NCBI RefSeq assembly: GCF_004005495.1
Contig: NZ_RZYA01000002.1
Coordinates: 612,715 to 676,714, forward strand
Direction of reading: 5' to 3'
DNA length: 64,000 nucleotides
From: Streptomyces antnestii
GTDB taxonomy: Bacteria; Actinomycetota; Actinomycetes; Streptomycetales; Streptomycetaceae
The notes under the pieces are model-generated. The model searched no databases. It was not told where the DNA came from and saw only the letters and a list, made by a program, of their open reading frames with translations. Below are positions 19,399 to 28,620 of the stretch, in pieces (position 1 is the stretch's first letter; every line of letters starts with the position of its first letter). The position numbers and the translations under genes are program-made.

Positions 19399-19658
19399 CC
19401 GCCCATGAAGTGGTGGCCGGGGGCCCACCCGCCCACGCCGCACTGCGACGCCTCACCGCCGGTCTCGGCCCCGGCCGCCGATGACCCCGTGCCATGGCAG
19501 CCGCCGCCGCACAGTGCCGCTCGCCGCCGGCCGGACGTGTCACTGCGTTCTTCACGACCGGTGAACGTGCAGCATGAGGGGCTCGGACCAACAGCACGGA
19601 TGCCGATCGCCCGCGGGCCCGGTCGTCGTGCCGTGCCGGATCATCTCGCGGAGGATTC

Positions 19659-20072
19659 ATGGCCTTGCTGAAGAGGTACGCGGTAGTGGCGCCCCTGGCC
19701 GCAGCGTTGCTGCTGGTGCCGGTCGGGCCGGGATCGGCAGCTTCCTATCCGACAAGCAAGTACAAGGTCGCCTTCGGCCAGACGTACACCAAGGGAAGCC
19801 TGAGCTGGTACGGGCGTTCGGTGTTGCTCAAGGGGGAGCAGAAGTCGGTCAGCAAGTCGAGCTGCCGTCTCACCTACGTGGCCGCCTTTCGCTCGGACGG
19901 TGGCCCCAACTACACCAGGCTGAGCGAGCGCACCACCAAGCCGGTGTGCGGCAGGTCGAGGAGCATCTCGGTGACCCTGCCCGCGAACGTCGCCGGGGGA
20001 GCGGACTTCGTCTTCATCTGTCTGGACAACATCCCCAACCACCAGCGCTGCGAGACCTTCGACCGACCCTGA
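19659..20072 (+). CDS. small secreted protein of unknown function
   Basis: 137 aa. A classical Sec signal peptide (positively charged start, AVVAPLAAALLLVPVGPGSAAS) is probably cleaved after about residue 28. The mature part is about 110 residues with four cysteines (SSCRLTY, KPVCGRS, IFCLDN-like FICLDN, NHQRCETF), likely two disulfides. GGAGGATT ribosome site before the ATG at 19659. No family recognised. It stands alone between rph and a metallo-hydrolase. Confidence 0.75.
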   Translation: MALLKRYAVVAPLAAALLLVPVGPGSAASYPTSKYKVAFGQTYTKGSLSWYGRSVLLKGEQKSVSKSSCRLTYVAAFRSDGGPNYTRLSERTTKPVCGRSRSISVTLPANVAGGADFVFICLDNIPNHQRCETFDRP

Positions 20073-20165
20073 AGCGGGTGCGGGTGGCAACGGGTGCGGG
20101 TAGCAGCGGGACGGAGCGGAGAAATGGCCCCTACCTGTGGATCACGCGTTCTATAGACTCCGCGG

Positions 20166-20936
20166 ATGGCCAGCGATCTTCTCCGTCTCACCGTTCTGGG
20201 CTGTGCGACGCCCTATGCGAGCGTGGACAATCCGTGTTCCGGTTACCTGGTGTCCAGCGGCGCCACCCGGGTCTGGATGGATGCGGGCAGCGGCACGCTG
20301 GCGCAGTTGCAGCGGCATGTCCGGCTCGACGAGGTCGACGCGATCTGGATCTCCCACCTGCACGCCGATCACAGCGCGGATCTGCTCACCGCCTACTACG
20401 CGGCGCTCTACGCCGATATCCGGCTCGCCGCGCCCATCCCCCTCTACGGACCGCCGGGCATCGCCGATCGGCTGGCGCACTTCCTCACGAACGGCTCCAC
20501 GCGCAGCCCGGTCGAGTCCGCCTTCGCTGTCCATGAGCTGGCTGACGGGCATCGGGTGCGCGTCGGCGCGCTCACCATGACCAGCCGGGCGGTGGCGCAC
20601 GGCATCCCGGCCTTCGCCGTGCGCGTCGAGGCCGAGGGCCGCTCGCTCGTCTACTCCGGTGACACGGCGCCGTGCGCGAACCTCACACAACTGGCAGAGG
20701 AATGCGATGTGTTGCTGTGTGAGGCCGAGAGCGCCCAGGCACCGACCGAGGGCGAACAGGTGCACCACACGCCCGAGGACGCCGGTGGCACGGCCGACGT
20801 GTCCCGGGCGGGCCGGCTGATCGTCACCCACGTCGGCCGCTTCCTCACCCCGGATCAAGCGGTGGCACGCGCCGCAGCCCGGTTCAACGGCCCCGTCGAC
20901 TACGCAGCCCCGGGTACCACCTTCTCGATCGGCTAG
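20166..20936 (+). CDS. MBL-fold metallo-hydrolase (RNase Z/phosphodiesterase-like)
   Basis: 256 aa. The metal-binding motif SHLHADHS (HxHxDH) at residues about 60-67 is followed by further ligands, YSGDTAPC (Asp) and TPEDAGGTADVS with THVGRF (His). The layout resembles beta-CASP-free RNase Z-like or cyclic phosphodiesterase members; the substrate is not readable. A TAGACT -10 box ends six bases before the ATG at 20166, so the transcript is probably leaderless. A 9-bp stem about 45 bp downstream may terminate it. Confidence 0.82.
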   Translation: MASDLLRLTVLGCATPYASVDNPCSGYLVSSGATRVWMDAGSGTLAQLQRHVRLDEVDAIWISHLHADHSADLLTAYYAALYADIRLAAPIPLYGPPGIADRLAHFLTNGSTRSPVESAFAVHELADGHRVRVGALTMTSRAVAHGIPAFAVRVEAEGRSLVYSGDTAPCANLTQLAEECDVLLCEAESAQAPTEGEQVHHTPEDAGGTADVSRAGRLIVTHVGRFLTPDQAVARAAARFNGPVDYAAPGTTFSIG

Positions 20937-21410
20937 CCCGCAACCGCCCGCGGGCGCTCGCCAGGGAACGGGCGTTGCGTCCGGACAGGCCACGCTTCGC
21001 ATGGCGGGCCGGGCCTGTCCATCGGGTCTGGTCCTGCCGGACGGACCCTTGGTCCCTGGCCCTGAGGAGAGCCGAGCGGTTGAGCGTGAAGGTGAAGCCG
21101 CCGGAGAGCTCGCCGCTCAGCCGGACTACCGGAACGAGCCACTCCTCCGTGACCAGTCTCTGACCCAGGTGATCAGAACCGCCAGTGACAACCCAGTTGT
21201 TGAGCACAGATGTACACCGATTTCAGTGTGAGAAGTCCGCAGCAAAAAGGAGCGCGGCGCACAGGCGCGACGCGCGACAGTTCAGCGCTCGGGAGGTCTC
21301 ACAGGGTGTACAACGGCATGTCCTTGCCTGGACGACTGGGTTTCGGCAGCACCGTAATGGCGCACAGCCGCGCGGTTCCACTCGTTTTCGAGTGCTGGCT
21401 TACCATCAGA
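20937..21410. other. 474-bp gap without a supported gene
   Basis: It begins with the terminator-like stem of the metallo-hydrolase gene. The minus strand has an open stretch (about 20884-21207) with Val/Leu-rich, protein-like composition (NNWVVTGGSDHLGQRLV) but no start site or family signal. The right half contains nothing recognisable. It may be a gene relic. Confidence 0.4.
20983..21020 (+). terminator. possible terminator after the metallo-hydrolase gene
   Basis: Perfect 9-bp arms (GGACAGGCC and its complement, 20983-20991 and 21012-21020) with a 20-nt loop, about 45 bp after the stop codon. Confidence 0.45.
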
Positions 21411-21887
21411 TCAGCGACGCAAGGTGAAGAGCACTTCATCAACTTCTTCGCCTCGTGCGTTCGCGAAACCCCGATCGTGCCCGGAGACGACGAATCCGCA
21501 CTTTTCCAGGACCCGGATGGAACCGAGGTTGTCGGCGGCCGCCCGGGCGAACACCGGACGCTCAGGTGCCAGGCGGAGCAGTTCCCGCAGTGCGGCGGAG
21601 GCAACTCCTCGGCCCCAGTACTGCCGTCCGATCCAGTAGGTGACCTCGCGTTCCTCGGGCGGGCCGAACACGGAAGCGTGGCCGACGATCTCGCCCCTGC
21701 CGTCAGTGACAGTGCGCACGACGACCTCTGGATTCTGGCGGATCCGCGTCCATCGGGCGTGGAAATCGGCACTGTCTGACGGGTCCTCGGCAGTGAACGC
21801 CGCCATCCGAACCCCCTCGGGCTCGTTCATCTGGGCGAAGAAGACACGCAGGTCGGCGTCTCTCACTTCCCGCAGCGCTACCTCCAT
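21411..21887 (-). CDS. GNAT N-acetyltransferase
   Basis: 158 aa GNAT fold of the RimJ-like kind. The acetyl-CoA-binding segment is YWIGRQYWGRGVASAALRELL and the C-terminal strand region is FARAAADNLGSIRVLEKCGFVVSGHD. These enzymes acetylate amines on small molecules or protein N-termini. ATG at 21887 is preferred (GGAGG five bases upstream); an equally good ATG lies 12 bases upstream at 21899 with AGAAGG, so the true start is one of a tandem pair. Confidence 0.85.
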   Translation of the reverse strand: MEVALREVRDADLRVFFAQMNEPEGVRMAAFTAEDPSDSADFHARWTRIRQNPEVVVRTVTDGRGEIVGHASVFGPPEEREVTYWIGRQYWGRGVASAALRELLRLAPERPVFARAAADNLGSIRVLEKCGFVVSGHDRGFANARGEEVDEVLFTLRR

Positions 21888-22004
21888 CGACGCCTCCATC
21901 GACACCTTCTCGCAGCGGACAGCGGACCGATGCTCCCACGGTGGGAAGGGCGGTGGAGGGCAAGTGATTGATTCTGCTCGAAGCAGTGTGACTGCGAGCA
22001 TGTA

Positions 22005-22033
22005 TTGACACTCCTAGGCGGCGGCGCCATAGT
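22005..22033 (+). promoter_or_regulatory. housekeeping-type promoter of the DUF3472-like gene
   Basis: TTGACA (22005-22010), a 17-bp spacer and CATAGT (22028-22033) form a near-consensus sigma-70-type promoter, unusually strong-looking for Streptomyces, about 66 bp upstream of the ATG. Confidence 0.65.
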
Positions 22034-22098
22034 CTCCCGAGTTGAATGTTGTCAGGTGCATGGCTAAAACTCTCCAACACCCCCAAAAGGAGACCCGG

Positions 22099-22848
22099 AT
22101 GAAACGAGCGTTGACGCGCATGGCGGTGGCAGCCCTGGCCGCACTCGTCCCGTTCATCGCAGCACCAGGCGCACAGGCGCAGACCTTCGGCGGGAACGAA
22201 CTGCTGTCGTGGTCCGTCAGTGGCGCTCCCAGCGGGGGACTGACTTCCCTCAACTTCCCGATCACCGTGAACACCGGCACAGCCCGCGTGTCCGGGACCT
22301 ACTTCGCGATGCAGTACGGCTTCACCGGCCAGAGCAACATCGCCTACGCGGGGCTGCAGCCGCGGCCCGACGCGAACGGGCACCAGCGCCTGCACGGCGT
22401 GTTCTCCTCCTTCATCAGTGGCACGACAAGCGCCCACCCCAACTGCTCGGACGGCGCTGACGGCGGCGCCGGCGTCAGCTGCGGAGTGGACTTCAACGCC
22501 GTGTACGGCCACACCTTCCGCGTCGAGATCGCCCAGGCCGGCACGGACACCTGGTCGGGCACCATCGTCGACACCAACAACGGACAGCGGACCCCCGTCG
22601 GCACCTACAAGCTGCCTGCCGGCTCCGGCAAGCTGAAGGCCTCGCAGGCCGGTTTCATCGAGTACTACAACGTGCCCAGCTGTGCCCAACAGCCGCGCTA
22701 CGACGTCACGTTCGGCGGGGCTTCCTCCGGCTCCCTGTCCGGCACGACCAAGTGGGTCAAGGAGTACGGGGCGTGTGCCGGCTACGGCAGCACCAAGGTG
22801 ACCACCGTCGGCGCGGGTGTGCGCGTGACCCGGGGTAGTGCGGGGTAG
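22099..22848 (+). CDS. secreted DUF3472-like protein
   Basis: 249 aa. A Sec signal peptide (KRALTRMAVAALAALVPFIAAPGAQAQ) is likely cleaved after AQA. The mature protein contains YFAMQYGFTGQSNIAYAGLQPRPDANGHQRLHGVFSSF and a later WSGTIVDTNN segment, which resemble DUF3472-type beta-sandwich proteins found with carbohydrate-active enzymes. Two Cys pairs are seen. The ATG at 22099 follows AAAAGGAG. Single gene with its own strong promoter. Role unknown; extracellular binding or structural is plausible. Confidence 0.75.
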   Translation: MKRALTRMAVAALAALVPFIAAPGAQAQTFGGNELLSWSVSGAPSGGLTSLNFPITVNTGTARVSGTYFAMQYGFTGQSNIAYAGLQPRPDANGHQRLHGVFSSFISGTTSAHPNCSDGADGGAGVSCGVDFNAVYGHTFRVEIAQAGTDTWSGTIVDTNNGQRTPVGTYKLPAGSGKLKASQAGFIEYYNVPSCAQQPRYDVTFGGASSGSLSGTTKWVKEYGACAGYGSTKVTTVGAGVRVTRGSAG

Positions 22849-23130
22849 CACGCGTGGCAAGGTCGGCATGTGAGGGGCGGTCTCGCGGAGGCCGCCCCTC
22901 GATCGGTTCGCGATGCGTATGACCTCGCCGTAGCGTTCACTTCTCATTCATTGCAATGGGCGGGGCGACTATCGTTGCGTTATCCGTGGAACCGTTGCAA
23001 CACTTTACTGGCCTTCACCTGCATAGATATGTATCCCGTGCAAAGAGTCTGTTGTCGGAACATGGAAAGCAACGTAGCGTTTCTGGTGTCAGAAACAGCG
23101 AGCAACGACCAGTGAGCATGGGAGAGCACG

Positions 23131-23796
23131 ATGCAGAAGTTCGAGACCACCGCCCCGATCTCCGCCGTCCTGGACATCCCCGCCGGGCGCATACAGTTCA
23201 TCGCCGCGGACCGCGCCGACACGTGCGTCGAGGTCCGGCCCGCCGATGCCTCCAAGAGCCGCGACACCAAGGCCGCCGAGCAGACCCTCGTCGCCTTCGC
23301 CGACGGCGTTCTGCGGATCACGGCCGCGGCCTCCGGCAACCAGATCCTCGGCCCGTCGGGATCCGTGGAGGTCACCGTCCAGTTGCCCGTGGGTTCCCAC
23401 GTCGAGGGCAAGGCCGCCAGTGCCGAGCTTCGGGGTGTGGGGCGCCTGGGTGACGTCGCCTTCGACGGTGCGTACCGCCAGATCAAGCTCGACGAGGCCG
23501 CGAGCGTCCGCCTCACGGCGATCGACGGTGACGTCGAGGTGGGCAGGCTGGGTGGCCCTGCGGAGATCAGCACCGCGCGGGGTGACATCCGGATCGCGGA
23601 GGCGACGTGCGGCACGGTCGTGCTCCGCACGCAGTCCGGCGACATTTCCGTCGGCGCCGCTGCCGGTGTCTCGGCCTCCCTGGATGCCGGCACGGATCAC
23701 GGCCGCGTCACCAACGCCCTCAAGAACGACGGCACCGTCGAACTCGACATCCGCGCCACGACGTCTCACGGCGACATCGACGCCCGCAGTCTCTGA
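23131..23796 (+). CDS. DUF4097 family beta-strand-repeat protein
   Basis: 221 aa of right-handed beta-helix-like repeats (for example VRLTAIDGDVEVGRLGGPAEISTARGDIRIAEATCGTVVLRTQSGDISVG). No signal peptide or membrane segment, so cytosolic. In Streptomyces this gene is usually followed by a drug-type ABC transporter ATPase and permease; here the downstream ABC genes are missing and decayed DNA begins instead. GGGAGAG ribosome site before the ATG at 23131. Function unknown. Confidence 0.82.
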   Translation: MQKFETTAPISAVLDIPAGRIQFIAADRADTCVEVRPADASKSRDTKAAEQTLVAFADGVLRITAAASGNQILGPSGSVEVTVQLPVGSHVEGKAASAELRGVGRLGDVAFDGAYRQIKLDEAASVRLTAIDGDVEVGRLGGPAEISTARGDIRIAEATCGTVVLRTQSGDISVGAAAGVSASLDAGTDHGRVTNALKNDGTVELDIRATTSHGDIDARSL

Positions 23797-24039
23797 CGAC
23801 GCCCTTTGCGAGGAGCAGCGTCAAGGCGCTTCCGGCCGGGTCCACGGCGATCGAGATGCTGTTGGTCGACGTCGCCGAGGACCCGGGGTGCGTGAGCCGG
23901 GCCGGGTGTTCTCGAACCAGCCCCGGATAGCGGTCAGTTCTGCGGTGAGTAGTTGCGGTGTCCGTGCGTCGAGGAGCGCCGCGATGTGACTGAGCACTAC
24001 ATCTGTCTAATGAGCACTGGACTTGTCGCGCTGTGCACT

Positions 24040-24320
24040 CGACTTGGCGGGCAAGGTAGCCCTCGCCAAGTCTGAGCTGGGCTGTTTCGCCCTATCTCCG
24101 TTCGCTGCCTCACCAGCGTGGTGCGCTGGTGTTGTGGAGAGCTGGCTGCGATCGTCGCTGCGGAGTTGGATGGTGGAATGGTCGGCGGCCAGCACCCAGG
24201 TGGGGTTCCCGGTGGCGGCGCACGCTTTGGGGCCGCCGTCGGCGGCGATGGTGCCGATTCGCGGAGCCGACCTTCTCATGGACGGTGGCGTCACCTTCGC
24301 CCATCGGCAGCCAGGGTGGT
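24040..24320 (+). pseudogene. possible short-chain dehydrogenase relic
   Basis: The plus frame carries LDLAGKVALAKSELG, like the start of SDR oxidoreductases (LAGKVALVTG...), and about 220 bp later RGADLLMDGGVTFAHR, like their C-terminus. The intervening sequence does not encode the Rossmann core or the YxxxK site, and no start site is seen. I read it as an internally deleted remnant in the gene-poor stretch 23797-24343; chance resemblance cannot be excluded. Confidence 0.3.
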
Positions 24321-24343
24321 GCGAGCCATGCGTCCCACGGTGT

Positions 24344-24967
24344 TCACCATGGGCCGAGTGCGGCGGTGAGTTGGTCTGTCGTGACGATGGCCTGGGCGTA
24401 GGTGGGGCCGTTGAGTCGGTGAGCGGCGTGCATCATCTCGGGGCTGAAGGACGCGGTGGCGTCGGTGACCAGCGTGACGTGGTAGCCGAGCTCCATGGCG
24501 TAGCGGGCGGTGGCCTCGATGCAGGTGTTGGCCAGGACGCCGATGACAACGACGTGAGTGATGCCGTGCTGCTTGAGCTGCATGTCCAGGTCCGTGTTGG
24601 CGAACCCGCTCGATCCCCAGTGTTCCTGTACGACGACCTCGCCCGGCTGCGGTTGGAAGTCAGGGTGGAACTCCCCGCCCCAGGAGCCCCGGGCGAAGTG
24701 TTGGAACTCCTGGATCTTCCGCTGCGAGGGGGTCGGATGGTCCCACGACTCGTAGTCGCCCGGCTCCCAGCGGCGGTGCGGTACGAAGACCACGCGCACA
24801 CCGTTTTCGCGGGCGGCGGCGACCACAGACCGGAGATGGTCCAGAAGATCGACGCTGCGGGCCACGGGCTCCAGGCGGGGCCAGACCTTGCCGCCCTCCG
24901 AGAGGAAGTCGTTGTAGGGGTCGACCAGCAGGACGGCCGTGTGGCGAGGATCGTAGATTTCGGCCAT
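24344..24967 (-). CDS. isochorismatase-family cysteine hydrolase
   Basis: 207 aa. The family's Asp is in LLVDPYNDFL (residue about 16) and the nucleophilic Cys in IGVLANTCIEATARYAMELGY. The final TDATASFSPEMMHAAH is typical. Members hydrolyse isochorismate, N-carbamoyl amines or ureido compounds; the substrate is not determined. ATG at 24967 follows GAGGAGG. Immediately downstream is relic DNA, and upstream on the same strand lies a frameshifted monooxygenase; the two may once have formed an operon. Confidence 0.85.
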   Translation of the reverse strand: MAEIYDPRHTAVLLVDPYNDFLSEGGKVWPRLEPVARSVDLLDHLRSVVAAARENGVRVVFVPHRRWEPGDYESWDHPTPSQRKIQEFQHFARGSWGGEFHPDFQPQPGEVVVQEHWGSSGFANTDLDMQLKQHGITHVVVIGVLANTCIEATARYAMELGYHVTLVTDATASFSPEMMHAAHRLNGPTYAQAIVTTDQLTAALGPW

Positions 24968-25108
24968 GGTTCCTCCTCGTCCCGGCCCTACTTGGGGGGC
25001 GGTCCCGGTCTGCTCACAGTGGTGCCGGGCCGGGAGGCGTCACGCCTTGTGCCCGAGTCCGCTTCGCGTCCCCGCCGAGGCACACGGTCGGTACAGGATT
25101 GAACCGCG

Positions 25109-25427
25109 CTATCCGGCCGCGGCAGGGTACTTTCCGGCGTACGGCCGCAGGTGGTCGATCTCCGTCTTCTCTGCGTACTGTTCGCTCTGGTTGAGGAAGC
25201 GACGGACGTGGGGGCTGACGTCCGTGTTCCTCGAAGGTGGCTCGGTCGGCGTACAGCTCGAAGAAGAGGCGCTGGTTCGGTGCTCCCTCGACTTCACTGC
25301 AGGGGTACACCAAGGGGACCGGCTCGTGTTCGAGGACCCCCTCGACGGCCTCCCGGACCAGTTCGTCGAACGCTTCACCAGCACCGTCACGCAGCGTGAA
25401 GCGGACACAAAGCGCCATCTGGCTCAT
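25109..25427 (-). pseudogene. ABM-type antibiotic-biosynthesis monooxygenase, frameshifted
   Basis: Two overlapping minus frames each hold part of a quinol/antibiotic monooxygenase domain of about 105 aa. The first frame gives MALCVRFTLRDGAGEAFDELV through LFFELYADRATFEEHG; then the second gives VSPHVRRFLNQSEQYAEKTE to the TAG at 25109. Joining them requires removal of one base near 25220-25225 (a GG run). Either a real frameshift or a sequencing error. The original enzyme would be a small dimeric, cofactor-free oxygenase. Confidence 0.7.
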
Positions 25428-25666
25428 CCCTGCCTCCTTCTACCACTCCCAGTCTCCTCACACAGCGGGCGGCACGCGCGTCGACGGACCTGGTCCGATT
25501 GCGAGAGCACAGGTCACGGCTGAGCATGAGGCTCAACGAACGCGGGACCTGCAACGGGCGCGTGCGGCCATGGTGTGCGGTCACGCATCGCCGCCACGGC
25601 GCCGAGACGGGTTCCGCGTGTCACCACACCTCACTGAAGCGACCGCCAGGGGCGGAAAGGGAGCCC

Positions 25667-25889
25667 ATGTCTCAGGCATCCGGGAACAGTGACTCCGACG
25701 ACGAAGCCACCGCCACAGTTGCCCCGGCGCCACCTGCTGCGCACTGCCGGTGCGTTGGGGCTGGGAGGTGTCGCGCTGACCGCCGTCACCCTGCCGCGCG
25801 GCGGGGCCCCGCAGCCCCACACGACCTCCACACCCACGCCCGAGGCCCTCGGCTCCGTCCGGCAGGCGATGGTTTCCAGGGCGGCGTAG
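25667..25889 (+). pseudogene. remnant of a Tat-exported protein's N-terminus
   Basis: A GTG at 25689 opens a 66-codon frame containing a twin-arginine signal (PRRHLLRTAGALGLGGVALTAV) and then stops after TEALGSVRQAMVSRAA-type sequence. An ATG at 25667 with a GGAAAGGGAG site is in another frame, suggesting one small frameshift. No mature enzyme follows, so this is a severed signal peptide region. Confidence 0.4.
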
Positions 25890-25989
25890 CGGGCGTCGCG
25901 CAGGCCCTCCTCTTTTGCCACCAGAGTCAGACCGGCCGGCGGGATGGCGGGAAAGCGATGAAGACGGATGAAGACGATGGCGCTCTGGC

Positions 25990-26475
25990 CACGGTCTGGG
26001 TGACGAAGAAGAAGGCGCGGTTGATCACCTGGTACCGGTCGTAGTCCGCGGCCGTATGTTCCAGGAACGACCCTTGACCCGAAGACAGCGGCCGCAGTGA
26101 CCAGGAGCGTCGGCGTGCTCCTCGGTGAGGATGTCCCGCAGGAGGTCGACGGCCACCGGGTCGGTCAGGTCAGCGCCCGGACCGGCGAGATCGCCGTGGG
26201 GGGACAGTGCGGCCACCGCCTCGTCTGCGCACTCCACATACGCTGGATACTGCCCTGACCAGGTGGAAGACCTCTCGGCCGGCAAATCGCTCGAAGGCAT
26301 CGGATGATCTTGCGTCGGGTCTTGCCCTCCTGGGTGCGGCGTTCGTAGTACGTCTGGGTGCGGGGGTCGTGGCGCAGCCGGGTGAACACGATGCGGTGCA
26401 GGGCGGCGTTTGCTTGGCGGTCGCCGCCGTGGTTGAGCCGGCGCGTGCGCCGCCGGACCGTCGGCACGAGAGCCG
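25990..26475 (-). pseudogene. IS110-family transposase C-terminus and adjacent relic
   Basis: At about 26245-26475 the minus strand encodes RRLNHGGDRQANAALHRIV, then RLRHDPRTQTYYERRTQEGK and (after a one-base shift) RFAGREVFHLV. This is the conserved C-terminal Transposase_20 region of IS110 elements. The N-terminal RuvC-like part is absent. From about 26245 to 25990 follow coding-like pieces in two frames (DLLRDILTEEHADAPGHCGRCL; EHTAADYDRYQVINRAFFFV) I cannot assign. No IS ends seen. Confidence 0.6.
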
Positions 26476-26693
26476 CCAGAAGCTCGCGACTCCTCCGGCG
26501 ATCTTGCCCTTGCAGCTCGTCCTTGCGCACACAGAAACCGGCGTACGAGACCGCCCGCAACTCCCTGGTCGATCCGCCCGTGGGTGGGAGCCCGAATACG
26601 CACAGAGGCGCGCAGCCATCTCTGACCGCAAAATGGATATAAGTCGCTCCCGCTCCTGACGGAGACGATACCGGCGATTCGGAGGCACAGGCG

Positions 26694-28400
26694 ATGTCCA
26701 CCAGCCCGAGCCGATGGATGACGATCGGCGACTTCCTGCTTCGGCGTCTGGAGGAGGCCGGCGTCGGCCACCTCTTCGGCGTCCCTGGTGACTTCAACCT
26801 CGAACTGCTCCAGCAGCTTCAGGACGCGGGCACGCTGCAATGGGTCGGTAACTGCAGTGAGCTGAACGCGTCCTACGCAGCGGACGGCTATGCCCGGCTG
26901 AACGGCATGGGCGCGCTCCTCGTGACGAACGCCGTCGGCGCCCTGAGCGCGATCAACGGTGTCGCCGGCTCCTACAGCGAGCACGTGCCGGTGGTCTGTA
27001 TCTGCGGGTCGATACCGCTCAAGTCCATCGATCGCGGCCTGGGCATGCACCACACGATGGCCGACGGCACGTGGGACCGCTTCCTCGGCGCCTACGCGCA
27101 GGTGACCGCCGCGCAGGCGCGGCTGACCCCGCACAACGCGGTCACCGAGATCGACAGGCTGATCCTCACCGCGTGGCGGGAAAAGCTCCCGGTGTACGTG
27201 GAGTTGCCTTCCGACATCGCCTATCTCGACATCGAGGTTCCGCAAGCGCGGCTGGTGCTCGCGCAACCGCCCAGCGACCCGGAACGGCTTCGGTCGTGCG
27301 TCACCGCAATCGCAGCCCACCTGTCCGCCGCCAAGTCACCGGCGGTCCTGGTGGATCTGGACGCGGACCGCTTCGGCGTGGCAGCCGACCTCATGGGGCT
27401 GGCCGAGAAGATGCAGCTTCCCGTGGCAGTGATCAGCACAGCCAAGGCGGTCATCGACGAGACGTTCCCCTACTACGTCGGCATCTACAACGGCCAGGCA
27501 AGCGAGCCGCATGTGCGCGCGGCGATCGAGTCCAGTGACTGCCTGCTCTCCATCGGCTACCGGCCGATCGAGGTGACCACGGGCGACTTCACTGCTTCGC
27601 TGCCCGCCGACACGATCCGCGCCCGTAGCCACTCGGTGGACATCGGTGACGACAACTACCAGGCAGTGACGCTCCAGGAAGTCATCCGCGGTGTACGGGA
27701 CACCGTCCCGCACGTCACGAGCCGCGCTGCGCCACAGCGGGGGGCTACGGCGGCAAAGACCCCCGCAGGCGGCTCCACCAACCTGACGCAGGCCGCGTAC
27801 TGGCAGGCAATCCAGGGCTACCTCCGGGCCGGGGACGTGCTCCTCCTCGACAACGGCACGTCGTACGCCCTCCTCGGCCTGCACCTGCCACCGGACTGCA
27901 CCTTCGTCGGATCGATCAACTGGGGCTCGATCGGCTACTCGGTCGCAGCCCTGCTCGGCACGCTGACCGCAGCACCAGACCGTCGCCACCTGCTGTTCCT
28001 GGGCGACGGCTCATTCCAGCTGACCGCGCAGGAGCTGTCGACCATCCTCCGGCACGACTACAAGCCGGTGATCTTCCTGATCAACAACGGCGGATACACC
28101 ATCGAACGCGGATACCTCGGCAAAACCGGGCAGTACAACGACATCGCGACCTGGGCCTACGCGGATCTACCGAGGGTGCTCCGCCCGGACACCACGGCGC
28201 GGTCGTTCGTTGTCAAGACTCCCGCGGACCTGGCGGAGGCCCTCAGCGCGCCCAACGACACGCTGATCCTCATCGAGGCAGTCATGGATCCCTACGACGC
28301 TCCCGCCGCGGTCATGGCCAGCAGCAACACCGGCGCGGACATCGACTACGGGCCTCGCGGCCCGCAGCACCGCGACAACGCCCAACTCCGGCCGGCCTGA
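26694..28400 (+). CDS. thiamine-diphosphate 2-keto acid decarboxylase (pyruvate/indolepyruvate type)
   Basis: 568 aa, the normal length. The family's Glu is in GNCSELNASYAADGYAR (residue about 61), the His-His pair in GMHHTMADG, and the ThDP motif is GDGSFQLTAQELSTILRHDYKPVIFLINNGGYTIE. This pattern is that of PDC, IPDC and branched-chain KdcA rather than acetolactate synthase. Non-oxidative decarboxylation to an aldehyde is expected; the exact keto acid is open. RBS GGAGGC before the ATG at 26694. It is intact although relic genes surround it. Confidence 0.88.
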   Translation: MSTSPSRWMTIGDFLLRRLEEAGVGHLFGVPGDFNLELLQQLQDAGTLQWVGNCSELNASYAADGYARLNGMGALLVTNAVGALSAINGVAGSYSEHVPVVCICGSIPLKSIDRGLGMHHTMADGTWDRFLGAYAQVTAAQARLTPHNAVTEIDRLILTAWREKLPVYVELPSDIAYLDIEVPQARLVLAQPPSDPERLRSCVTAIAAHLSAAKSPAVLVDLDADRFGVAADLMGLAEKMQLPVAVISTAKAVIDETFPYYVGIYNGQASEPHVRAAIESSDCLLSIGYRPIEVTTGDFTASLPADTIRARSHSVDIGDDNYQAVTLQEVIRGVRDTVPHVTSRAAPQRGATAAKTPAGGSTNLTQAAYWQAIQGYLRAGDVLLLDNGTSYALLGLHLPPDCTFVGSINWGSIGYSVAALLGTLTAAPDRRHLLFLGDGSFQLTAQELSTILRHDYKPVIFLINNGGYTIERGYLGKTGQYNDIATWAYADLPRVLRPDTTARSFVVKTPADLAEALSAPNDTLILIEAVMDPYDAPAAVMASSNTGADIDYGPRGPQHRDNAQLRPA

Positions 28401-28620
28401 CTCCCCCCACGCGAAACAGCGGCGCGGCCCGGAGACGACTTGGTTGAGGCAGGCATCGCAGATCAAATCGATGTGCGTCTCCGTGAACAACAAGCCGGGA
28501 CAAGCGGCAGGTCCGTGCCTTCGACTCCGGCGTGCAGGGCGTATTTGGCCGCCGGCCGAGATGTAGAGGGCGGACGTGCCCAAGCAGCTGGACCAGCTTC
28601 CCCAGCCCCTGCGGCGGTGC

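Noticed and set aside
16963..19443. 826-codon minus-strand frame opposite rph
   Set aside because: Antisense shadow with no domain signal; rph is complete on the other strand.
26025..27320. 431-codon minus-strand frame through the keto acid decarboxylase start
   Set aside because: It is mostly antisense to the intact decarboxylase; only its 3' part overlaps the IS110 relic.
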